IMG/VR virus record: IMGVR_UViG_3300032291_002210
Span: 1 to 21,939 of that record
Origin: a virus
DNA: 21,939 nucleotides
Direction: 5' to 3' (one strand)
Under the pieces are notes generated by a model. It ran no database searches. It was not told the origin of the DNA and was given only the letters and a program-made list of their open reading frames with translations. Both the position numbers and the translations under genes were made by a program. Shown here piece by piece: positions 12,871 through 19,443 of the stretch (within the stretch, counting starts at the first letter, position 1; each line of letters opens with the position of its first letter).

Positions 12871-14346
12871 ATGAATATCACAGAACAATTACTTCAAGAA
12901 GTATCAGCACTAATATCAGGCAATGCAACCTATGACACTTACCAAAAACGATGGAAGTATCTATTGGAATCATACATGGGCGGTGAAGAATATCGCAAGG
13001 CACAGTATCTCACCCGCTATCAATTGGAAAACAATTCAGAATATCAGGCAAGATTGAACAATACTCCGTTGGAGAATCATTGTCAAAGCATAGTGAGTGT
13101 GTACAAATCATTCCTATTTAGAACAGAGCCTGAAAGAAAATTTAATGGTATTGAAGGTATGCCAGAGTTGGAAGATTTTTTAAAAGATGCAGACATGGAT
13201 GGTCGCAGTTTGAATGCTTTCATGAAGGATGTGGCCACTTGGAGTTCTGTGTTTGGTCATTGTTTCATATTGGTTACCAAACCAAATGTGGGTGCTATCA
13301 CTCGTGCAGAAGAACAGCAAATGGGTGCCAGACCCTATTTGAATCTATTGACACCATTGGTGGTATTGGATTGGAGATTCACCAGATCTCCCAATGGTCG
13401 TTATGACCTCAGCTATTTTAGATATTTGGAAGACGTGAATGCCAGTATTAGAACAGTGAAAGAATGGACCAAAGAATTAATCAAAACCAGCACAGTGGAT
13501 GTGGACAACAATGTGATCACAGCAGAGACCACAGAACCAAATGGTCTGGGTGAAATACCAGTGGTGATTGCCTACAATCAAAGATCTCCTCTAAGAGGGT
13601 TGGGAATTTCTGATTTAACAGACATAGCTGATCTACAAAGATTTATCTACAACAACACATCTGAAGCGGCAGAAAGCATGAGATTGGACACACACCCCAG
13701 TTTGGTTGCCACCAATGAAACTAGAGTGGGCACAGGTGCTGGATCATTGATATTGATGCCAGACAACATGGATCCAGGTTTAAAACCATATGTGTTGGAA
13801 AATTCAGGAGCCAGCATTGATGCCATTTACAAAAGCATTCAACACACCACTTCAGTGATTGACAAGATTGCTAATACGGGAGCGGTGCGAACCACAGAGG
13901 CTAGAAACAGTTCAGGCATAGCAATGACTGTGGAAATGGAATTGCTGTCAGCCAAGCTGAGTGAAAAAGCAGACAATTTAGAATTGGCAGAAGAACAAAT
14001 GTGGAAACTATGGTGCAAGTACATGGGCGTGGCTTACACAGTGGAAATTGATTATCCAGGATCATTCAATGTGAGAGATTCACAGAGCGAGATTGCTCAA
14101 TTGAAAACTGCCGCAGATACCAATCCACAGGATCCCAGAGTCAAACAAGCCATTGATGCCAAAATATTAGATTGGTTGGACATGGATGTGGAAGACACAT
14201 TGCCAGAATCCAGCACAGCAGAAGACATCATTCAAGAAAAAATAATGTCAGGAGATTCTGATGCCAAAATTATTGCTGAAGGTACCACACCAGATGCATT
14301 GTTGGCAGCCAAACAAGACCTGTTGGATGTGGAAGATCAATCTTAA
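12871..14346 (+). CDS. portal protein
   Basis: The 491-residue protein fits a phage portal, the dodecameric ring through which DNA enters and leaves the head. Helical N-terminal blocks (YLLESYMGGEEYRKA; LENHCQSIVSVYKSFLF), the wing and stem region with IPVVIAYNQRSPLRGLGISD near residues 228-247 and LQRFIYNNTSEAAESMRLDT after it, and an acidic C-terminus are typical of the SPP1 gp6-type or DUF4055-type portals. It follows terL with a good ribosome site (GAGGAAG) and precedes scaffold and capsid, the standard order. I am sure of the role, less so of the exact subfamily. Confidence 0.88.
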   Translation: MNITEQLLQEVSALISGNATYDTYQKRWKYLLESYMGGEEYRKAQYLTRYQLENNSEYQARLNNTPLENHCQSIVSVYKSFLFRTEPERKFNGIEGMPELEDFLKDADMDGRSLNAFMKDVATWSSVFGHCFILVTKPNVGAITRAEEQQMGARPYLNLLTPLVVLDWRFTRSPNGRYDLSYFRYLEDVNASIRTVKEWTKELIKTSTVDVDNNVITAETTEPNGLGEIPVVIAYNQRSPLRGLGISDLTDIADLQRFIYNNTSEAAESMRLDTHPSLVATNETRVGTGAGSLILMPDNMDPGLKPYVLENSGASIDAIYKSIQHTTSVIDKIANTGAVRTTEARNSSGIAMTVEMELLSAKLSEKADNLELAEEQMWKLWCKYMGVAYTVEIDYPGSFNVRDSQSEIAQLKTAADTNPQDPRVKQAIDAKILDWLDMDVEDTLPESSTAEDIIQEKIMSGDSDAKIIAEGTTPDALLAAKQDLLDVEDQS

Positions 14347-14361
14347 ACACAAAAGAACTGT

Positions 14362-14559
14362 ATGATTTGCGCCAAGTGTGAACTGGAAAACACCACCCTG
14401 CATTGGATGGAAACTGCCACAGGTTTTGTGTGCATAGGTTGTGCCACAGGCAGAAGAACAGAACAATCCAAACTGGACAAACGATTTGCAGATCTCAACA
14501 TACAAACACATTCAAAACCAAAACTATTGGGCACCATAACCAAAGTGATCATAGACTAA
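14362..14559 (+). CDS. zinc-ribbon miniprotein
   Basis: The 65-residue product carries Cys3-x-x-Cys6 (ICAKC) and Cys24-x-x-Cys27 (VCIGC), a zinc-ribbon pair with a 17-residue spacer, then a Lys/Arg-rich tail. The start is 15 bases after the portal stop and its own stop overlaps the next start as TAATG. It is one of three CxxC miniproteins in the window. I recognise no named family; nucleic-acid or protein binding is inferred. Confidence 0.65.
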   Translation: MICAKCELENTTLHWMETATGFVCIGCATGRRTEQSKLDKRFADLNIQTHSKPKLLGTITKVIID

Positions 14560-15281
14560 TGTACCTCAACGCCAACATACCTCTGATAGAGTGCTATGTG
14601 CGTGGCAATCATCTCAGAGACCAACAGGACTCACACGACAAGTATTTTTGGTGTGTGGTGTTTGGTGTGTGCAGTCAACCCAAACAGGCACCCCTATTTC
14701 ATTTCATGATGGAAGATGGCGGAGTGTGGTGGAGAGCACCCATATCAGCTTTCTGTCAATCTGAAGGTGTGGCAGAACAACCTTTGGGTGAATTGGTGCT
14801 GTGGGATTCATTCTCATACAATGTGGCAGTCACAACCTTTCATCAATTGGCAAGTGCCAAAGTGCAATACACTACCAGAAGCAAACAGAAACAAGAAGGC
14901 AAGTATCTGTTTACCATTGATTGGACAGAAGGTGATTTTAACGAATTAAATTATGGTTATGCAGGCAAACCAGACCAACACAAGTGTGGTCACGTGATTG
15001 CACAGGACAACGGCAACTATGCCATTCAACCCAACAACAGATGCAGATTTTTTGATTCAAATATGGGAGTGGACTGGAGCAAGCCTCCACTCATTAACAG
15101 ATTGGTGAACACTCACAATTGGAGTGTGGAGGATGAACCCAAATGGACCACCACAGAAACAGAAGTGGGTGAATACGCATATGAATACACAGACACTCAA
15201 AAAAGTAAAATACCCATAATTGAAGAAAGTTTTGATAAAAGAATAATCAAGACCCAAATTCCGCCTAAGAAACCACAATAA
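14559..15281 (+). CDS. conserved unknown between portal and scaffold
   Basis: I place the start at ATG 14559, overlapping the upstream stop; a longer frame opening at 14403 would run across the zinc-ribbon gene and has unlikely composition there. The 240-residue protein begins MYLNANIPLIECYVRGNHL and contains FHFMMEDGGVWWRAPISAFC, LVLWDSFSYN, DQHKCGHVIAQDNGNYAIQP and NTHNWSVEDEPKW. I recognise these blocks as a hypothetical protein that often sits among head genes in marine phages. Its function is not known to me. Conserved Trp, His and Cys residues suggest a real fold, perhaps an enzyme or head accessory protein. Confidence 0.75.
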   Translation: MYLNANIPLIECYVRGNHLRDQQDSHDKYFWCVVFGVCSQPKQAPLFHFMMEDGGVWWRAPISAFCQSEGVAEQPLGELVLWDSFSYNVAVTTFHQLASAKVQYTTRSKQKQEGKYLFTIDWTEGDFNELNYGYAGKPDQHKCGHVIAQDNGNYAIQPNNRCRFFDSNMGVDWSKPPLINRLVNTHNWSVEDEPKWTTTETEVGEYAYEYTDTQKSKIPIIEESFDKRIIKTQIPPKKPQ

Positions 15282-15282
15282 G

Positions 15283-15290
15283 CATAAATA
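15283..15290 (+). promoter_or_regulatory. CATAAATA late-promoter-like box before scaffold/capsid
   Basis: A match to NATAAATA directly after the stop of the previous gene, about 55 bases before the strong ribosome site AAAAGGAGG (15343-15351) of the scaffold gene. Transcription from here would give scaffold and major capsid protein, the most abundant products, their own leader. Confidence 0.45.
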
Positions 15291-15360
15291 AGCATAAGAT
15301 CCTGTGAACATCATGGGGTCATTCAATAACAACAACACTCTTAAAAGGAGGCGATGCACG

Positions 15361-16044
15361 ATGTCAGAAAATACATTGGTAAACGATAAGGCAACTGATG
15401 CCACAGCGGCAACCACCGCAGAAAATCAGGCACCAGCGGATAAATCATACAGTCAAAAAGAAGTGGATGATATGATGGCCAGAATGAAAGGGTCATTGCA
15501 AAAGAAACTTTTAAAACCGTATGAAGACTTGGGAGATCCAGAAACACTACGTCAATTGAAAGCAGAAGCTGAAGCGAAAGCACAGGAACAAGCAATCAAG
15601 AGAGGTGAGTTTGAAAAGACTCTTAAAGAATTAGCCGCTAAAAAGGATTTAGAGATCCAAAAGCGAGATGCTCAGATCAGAGAATACAAGGTGAATACAC
15701 CTTTACTGAATGCGGCAGCCAAACACCGTTCTGTTAATCCAGAACAAGTGAGACAGCTGTTGTCAAACAGAGTCAGATTAAATGATCAGGGCGACGTGGA
15801 AGTGCTTGATGAAAAAAACAGTGTGATGTATAATGATAAAGGATCACCTGTGGATGTGGATACATTCGTAGGCAATTGGTTGTCACAAAACGCCCACTTT
15901 CAATCAGCAAGTGCCAGCACCACCAACAGCAAATCCAGTATGGGCTTTGATGCCACAGAAAAATTTGATATCTCAAAATTGGACATGAAGAATCCTAATC
16001 ACAGGAAGATTTACTCTGAGGCCAAAGCCAAAGGTAAAATCTAA
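15361..16044 (+). CDS. scaffold protein
   Basis: The 227-residue protein sits directly before the major capsid gene and has scaffold features: an Ala/Thr-rich acidic N-terminus (NDKATDATAATTAENQA), a long charged coiled coil at about residues 35-125 (KEVDDMMARMKGSLQKKL; LRQLKAEAEAKAQEQAIKRG) and a polar C-terminus that often docks to the coat (ISKLDMKNPNHRKIYSEAKA). ATG 15361 is set by a very strong ribosome site. Scaffold proteins direct capsid assembly and are then lost. No protease motif is visible, so removal would be by exit or a protease elsewhere. Confidence 0.85.
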   Translation: MSENTLVNDKATDATAATTAENQAPADKSYSQKEVDDMMARMKGSLQKKLLKPYEDLGDPETLRQLKAEAEAKAQEQAIKRGEFEKTLKELAAKKDLEIQKRDAQIREYKVNTPLLNAAAKHRSVNPEQVRQLLSNRVRLNDQGDVEVLDEKNSVMYNDKGSPVDVDTFVGNWLSQNAHFQSASASTTNSKSSMGFDATEKFDISKLDMKNPNHRKIYSEAKAKGKI

Positions 16045-16075
16045 ACATTAACGCCAATTATCAAGGAGATATACA

Positions 16076-16909
16076 ATGGCTAACACAACAACAATCAATA
16101 GCGAACTGTTCACGAATTTATTAGTTCAGGCTCAATACGCTATGTATGAAAACTCAATCGCTAGACAATTAGCGACTGTGTTTGATTACCCAGTAAACTC
16201 TGGAAAAGTAGTTCAAATTCCAGTATGGGGTTCACTAAACGCTTCTAAACCAGGCGAAGGTGTAGCACCATCAGCTCAAGACACCAACACAACTTCTAAA
16301 ACTATCACTTTAGAAGAACACGTGGTTTACGCTCAAGTGACAGATATGTTAAGAGACTCTGCACAAGAAGATGTGATCACATCACTAGCAAACCAATCAG
16401 GTTTAGCATTAGCAGAAGCAATTGACAAAGAATTAATTTCTTACTTTGCAACTGTGTCTAACTCTATTGGAACAGCTGGAACTGATAACTCAGCAGTGGA
16501 CATTATGAAAGCTGCCGCGACTATCAGAGCCAACAAATATAGCGGACCTTTATTTGCTATATTGAACCCAAAACAAGCATACGGTATCAAAGCCGCTCTA
16601 ACTGCAACAAATGCTTACACTGCTAACACAAACGTAGGTAACAACATTTTGTCAAACCAATATATTGGACAATTGGCTGGTGTTCAAATCTATGAATCAG
16701 CATTGGTAGTAGCTGACGCATCAGACGATGCAACTGGTTGCGTATTCGCCAAAGAAGCTTTTGGTTTAGCTCAAAGAGGCGGAATTGCTATGGGGACTCA
16801 AAGACAGGAAACCACTAGATCTACAGACGTTGTGATGACGGCTGTTGCTGGTGCTGTTCTTATCAGACCTGAGTTTGCTGTTAAATTAATTGGTGACGCA
16901 TTAGTATAA
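16076..16909 (+). CDS. major capsid protein
   Basis: The 277-residue protein is the shell protein by context and character. It follows the scaffold with a strong ribosome site (AAGGAGATATACA) and contains a pattern usual for HK97-fold coats: N-terminal arm and helix (INSELFTNLLVQAQYAMYEN), VVQIPVWG near residue 46, the long spine-helix region (LANQSGLALAEAIDKELISY), FAILNPKQAYGIK and the C-terminal TRSTDVVMTAVAGAVLIRPE. Codon use differs from the neighbours (more GCT, ACT, TTA, GTT), as expected of the most highly expressed gene. No decoration or cement gene follows. Confidence 0.9.
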   Translation: MANTTTINSELFTNLLVQAQYAMYENSIARQLATVFDYPVNSGKVVQIPVWGSLNASKPGEGVAPSAQDTNTTSKTITLEEHVVYAQVTDMLRDSAQEDVITSLANQSGLALAEAIDKELISYFATVSNSIGTAGTDNSAVDIMKAAATIRANKYSGPLFAILNPKQAYGIKAALTATNAYTANTNVGNNILSNQYIGQLAGVQIYESALVVADASDDATGCVFAKEAFGLAQRGGIAMGTQRQETTRSTDVVMTAVAGAVLIRPEFAVKLIGDALV

Positions 16910-16931
16910 TATACTATAGAAGGAGATCAAG

Positions 16932-17441
16932 ATGGCTTTTATTACTGTATCAAGCAACGTGATTAGTTTTGCTGACTACGACGACGTGGTGGCAAGAGAT
17001 CAACGACTATTTGATTCTAATGAAGGACTCACTGATGATCTCATTGAAGATCTATTAATCAGAGCCACGGAGCGTATTCTTTCCAAGCTACGCTCCAGCT
17101 CTTGGTGGAGATCATACTATATTACCAGAACCAGTGGCAGCACATTCAACACAATAGCAGATGTGCCAGCACTGAATGCAAATAAAATCAAAGGCAGACA
17201 GAATGACTTCACTGACCTTTGTGTTTATACAGCATTGAGCGAATTAGTTCTTCCAATGATTGCTGACTTTGGCAATGAAAATAACGCAGAGAGACAAAAA
17301 ATGGGTTATTACACTTCCAAAGCAGACATATTGTTGAGCGAACTGATCACTGCAGGTGATTGGTATGATTTTGATGGAGACAACACAGTTGAATCCACAG
17401 AAAAAACGCCAGGACAAGTGAGCTTGAAGAGAGTTAGATAG
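16932..17441 (+). CDS. head-tail connector
   Basis: The 169-residue protein follows the capsid gene with ribosome site AGAAGGAGATC. Its helical N-terminus (LTDDLIEDLLIRATERILSK) and SSWWRSYYI segment, then DLCVYTALSELVLPMIADF and a region containing YYTSKADILLSELI, correspond to the helix bundle of gp6/gp15-type connector proteins, which bind below the portal. Family assignment rests on pattern and position. The next gene begins two bases after its stop. Confidence 0.7.
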   Translation: MAFITVSSNVISFADYDDVVARDQRLFDSNEGLTDDLIEDLLIRATERILSKLRSSSWWRSYYITRTSGSTFNTIADVPALNANKIKGRQNDFTDLCVYTALSELVLPMIADFGNENNAERQKMGYYTSKADILLSELITAGDWYDFDGDNTVESTEKTPGQVSLKRVR

Positions 17442-17443
17442 CA

Positions 17444-17836
17444 ATGAGAACAGAAATCATTGATTATGTTCAAGGATTAAATCTGGGCACATTTACTGTG
17501 AGCACAGAATTACCTTACACAGAATCAGGCCAAGCCATGTATGTAAAAAATCCCAAAAGGATTTATGTGGATGAGGAACAGATCACATCTGAACCCATCA
17601 TACAAGCATTGGATGGTCTGACAGTGATTGATGAAGAAACTTCTGTGACCATTTTCTTTTCCGTAGATAGTAAATTATTACCAGCCAATTATGACACGGT
17701 ATTAACTGCATTGAAAGGTGCCAAAGACATCACAACCATAGACGGAGTAATTCGTAGAGAGTTGGATGTGAGCACAGGATATGACGGTGACTTACTGGTG
17801 ACAGAATTGGAAATTCGTTTTAACAAGATAACATAA
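17444..17836 (+). CDS. tail terminator-like protein
   Basis: The 130-residue protein has the alternating helix and strand pattern of gpU-type tail terminators: an N-terminal helix (EIIDYVQGLNL), strands with NPKRIYVDEEQIT and SVTIFFSVDSK, helix YDTVLTALKGA, then IRRELDVSTGYDGDLLVTEL. It lies between the connector and the tube protein, where the terminator is usual. Such a protein caps the tail tube and binds the connector. Confidence comes mainly from position and secondary-structure feel. Confidence 0.6.
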   Translation: MRTEIIDYVQGLNLGTFTVSTELPYTESGQAMYVKNPKRIYVDEEQITSEPIIQALDGLTVIDEETSVTIFFSVDSKLLPANYDTVLTALKGAKDITTIDGVIRRELDVSTGYDGDLLVTELEIRFNKIT

Positions 17837-17845
17837 GGAAATACC

Positions 17846-18343
17846 ATGGCTTATATTAACCCAGCCCCAGGCACTGCATCACAGATAGTTTTAAAACTAG
17901 ATGTGGGTATTGCTGAAGGCACTTTAACATTAGGAGGTTCGCCTCTTAGTGTGCCAGCATTACAGGATATTACCATTAATGCTGCCAATGATGTGTTCAC
18001 TTGGTCACAATTGGACTCAACAGCAAAGAAACAGGTAGCCACAACTTCAACAAATTCTATTTCTATGAATTTGGTAGTTGATTCTACTACTTTCTTTGGC
18101 ACCACACTGGCATCTACGCAAACAGACACTGTGGCTGCACAAGGCTTATTAGGTATGAGCAGAAACAAAACTCTTGTGACTTTCAGTTTGAAATTCCAAG
18201 AAGGTGGCGCCACTGACCGTTTTATCAAAGGTCAAGGCTACATCACTGGACTTGCTCCAACCGTATCTGCAGATTCACCAGTTTGGGTATCACCTATCAC
18301 AATCACTGTGACAGGCGAATACACAGCTAGTGCCACTGAGTAA
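17846..18343 (+). CDS. major tail (tube) protein
   Basis: The 165-residue, Thr/Ser/Val-rich all-beta protein follows the terminator gene with AAGGAAA before its ATG. It has strands in the order expected of a tail-tube protein: QIVLKLDVGIAEGTLTLGG, TNSISMNLVVDS, KTLVTFSLKFQE, DRFIKGQGYITGLAPTVSAD and a final PITITVTGEYT, like lambda gpV and relatives. It is followed by a strong intrinsic terminator, common after a highly expressed tube gene, and then by chaperone genes. Confidence 0.8.
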   Translation: MAYINPAPGTASQIVLKLDVGIAEGTLTLGGSPLSVPALQDITINAANDVFTWSQLDSTAKKQVATTSTNSISMNLVVDSTTFFGTTLASTQTDTVAAQGLLGMSRNKTLVTFSLKFQEGGATDRFIKGQGYITGLAPTVSADSPVWVSPITITVTGEYTASATE

Positions 18344-18353
18344 TACAACAATT

Positions 18354-18383
18354 TAGAATAGGGGATTAATTTCCCCTATTTTA
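18354..18383 (+). terminator. intrinsic terminator after the tube gene
   Basis: The core stem AATAGGGG / CCCCTATT (18357-18364 with 18373-18380) extends to 11 bp with 18354-18356 and 18381-18383, has an eight-base A/T loop, and runs into TTTT. It ends the unit of structural genes after the tube protein, so less tape-measure and chaperone message is made. A promoter-like box lies just downstream. Confidence 0.85.
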
Positions 18384-18391
18384 AACACCAC

Positions 18392-18399
18392 GATAAATA
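18392..18399 (+). promoter_or_regulatory. GATAAATA late-promoter-like box
   Basis: An octamer of NATAAATA type lies nine bases after the terminator and 14 before ATG 18413. It would restart transcription for the chaperone and tail-tip genes. It is the clearest boundary case of the motif in the window. Confidence 0.45.
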
Positions 18400-18412
18400 A
18401 GAATATAGATTT

Positions 18413-18595
18413 ATGGATTTGATTGAGCACAAGAACACCAAAGAATTGCTACACAGTATGTTGGCAGAGATTGCCAAAGCAAAGAATGAAATCAAGTGTG
18501 CCCAAGCAGATCTCGTAAAAGCCACCAATAGATTGGGTTTCAGTCTATTGGTATTAAACAAACTGATCAACAGAGAGGAAGACCAACAGCAATGA
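18413..18595 (+). CDS. coiled-coil miniprotein before tail chaperone
   Basis: The 60-residue protein is a predicted coiled coil (HKNTKELLHSMLAEIAKAKN; then ADLVKATNRLGFSLLVLNKL) with a charged tail. No ribosome site is visible and a promoter-like box lies very close upstream. Its stop overlaps the chaperone start as ATGA. It may help tail assembly, as its place suggests, but I know no such family. Confidence 0.6.
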   Translation: MDLIEHKNTKELLHSMLAEIAKAKNEIKCAQADLVKATNRLGFSLLVLNKLINREEDQQQ

Positions 18596-18912
18596 AACTA
18601 TCACAATTAGCAGCCAAACCACAATTAATCAAAATAGAATTGGACGATGAAGAAATACGTCAAACCTATGGTGACGTTTTGGAATTTTATGTGTACGATC
18701 GCCAGGACATGGACACTTTTATCAAATTGGCCACACTGGACAGCAAAGATTTTAGCAAATTAACAGATTTAATCAATAGTTTGATATTGGATGAATCAGG
18801 TGCACCCATAGTGAAAGATGGCATGATATTGCCCAGCAATATCTTAATCAAAGCCATTCAAAAGGTTGTGGAAACGTTGGGAAAGCACCAGAAGCCAACT
18901 ATAACCAAATAG
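18592..18912 (+). CDS. tail assembly chaperone (gpG-like)
   Basis: The 106-residue product corresponds to lambda gpG, a cytosolic chaperone that coats the tape measure during tail assembly. It is acidic and helical with EIRQTYGDVLEFYVYD and a run LDSKDFSKLTDLINSLILDE; the C-terminus reads VVETLGKHQKPTITK. The order (tube, chaperone, tape measure) and a GGGAAAG slippery site in its last codons support the identity. A minority of ribosomes would shift at that site to make the longer form described separately. Confidence 0.82.
   Translation: MKLSQLAAKPQLIKIELDDEEIRQTYGDVLEFYVYDRQDMDTFIKLATLDSKDFSKLTDLINSLILDESGAPIVKDGMILPSNILIKAIQKVVETLGKHQKPTITK
18879..18885 (+). other. -1 ribosomal slippery site GGGAAAG
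   Basis: In the chaperone frame the bases read TTG GGA AAG, so the heptamer G-GGA-AAG matches the X-XXY-YYZ rule and is the same heptamer used for gpG/gpGT in lambda. The -1 frame is open from at least 18840 to the stop at 19164-19166, so a shift here makes a 191-residue fusion. Confidence 0.88.
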
Positions 18913-19166
18913 ATTCTTGGTTAAATATTTGGCTAACTGTGGATTTTGTCAGTAAAAGATACGGACAACTGCCCAGTGAAGTGATACAAAAAGGTCATTC
19001 CATAGACATATGGATTGCCCAGATTGGTGTGGGATATGAAAATTATCTACACGACAAAACCCATGGCAAATTGAGCAGTGCTCCATCGCAGCCCAAGATG
19101 TCCAACGAACAACTGATGGAAATGTGGAATAGAGTAAAACAAGATGAAAATAAAAATAAACTCTAA
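18885..19166 (+). CDS. frameshift extension of tail chaperone (gpT-like part)
   Basis: This 93-codon segment has no suitable start at its left end and is reached by -1 slippage at 18879-18885, giving a fusion of 98 chaperone residues with 93 new ones (total 191). It begins APEANYNQIDSWLNIWLTVD and contains IDIWIAQIGVGYENYLHD and MSNEQLMEMWNRVKQDENKN. The ATG at 18939 inside it has no ribosome site, so independent translation is less likely. By analogy with gpGT, the fused form recruits the tube protein to the tape-measure complex. Confidence 0.8.
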   Translation, partial: APEANYNQIDSWLNIWLTVDFVSKRYGQLPSEVIQKGHSIDIWIAQIGVGYENYLHDKTHGKLSSAPSQPKMSNEQLMEMWNRVKQDENKNKL

Positions 19167-19443
19167 AGACCTACAGAAGCTGGTGAAGGATGCCACCAAG
19201 GAAATTCGCAAAATTCCACGTGAAGCACACAAGTATTTTAAACAAATCACACCACGCAGAAATGGATATGCACAGAGAAACACTGTGTTAATTAATAACC
19301 AAATTCAAGCTAACTATGATTATGCTGGTGCATTGGATGATGGCAAAAGCCGTCAAGCACCCAAAGGTATGTCAGAACCCACCATTGAACAGATGGAAAA
19401 AGAGTTCATACCCAACGCAGTAGAAAGGATCAACCGTGGCTAG
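19144..19443 (+). CDS. HK97 gp10-like tail protein (tentative)
   Basis: The 99-residue basic protein starts inside the end of the frameshift extension and ends eight bases into the tape measure gene. An N-terminal helix (DLQKLVKDATKEIRKI), a basic TPRRNGYAQRN segment and YDYAGALDDGKSRQAPKGMS followed by a terminal helix (MEKEFIPNAVERI) resemble the minimal plan of gp10-like tail-completion proteins, in which a 'Y-A-x-x-L/V-x-x-G' turn leads to a C-terminal helix. Position between chaperone and tape measure is unusual for that family, so the call is tentative. Confidence 0.5.
   Translation: MKIKINSKDLQKLVKDATKEIRKIPREAHKYFKQITPRRNGYAQRNTVLINNQIQANYDYAGALDDGKSRQAPKGMSEPTIEQMEKEFIPNAVERINRG

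Noticed and set aside
14403-14558. N-terminal extension of the 240-residue protein from ATG 14403
   Set aside because: The extension reads through the zinc-ribbon gene in another frame and is His/Arg/Thr-rich without fold character; ATG 14559 makes the TAATG overlap typical of this genome.
15304-15360. Upstream start of the scaffold gene at 15304
   Set aside because: The added residues are Asn/Arg-rich, and the strong AAAAGGAGG site clearly sets the start at 15361.
18939-19166. Independent 75-codon gene after the tail chaperone
   Set aside because: There is no ribosome site at 18939, the frame is open far upstream, and a GGGAAAG slippery heptamer in correct phase explains it as a -1 extension.
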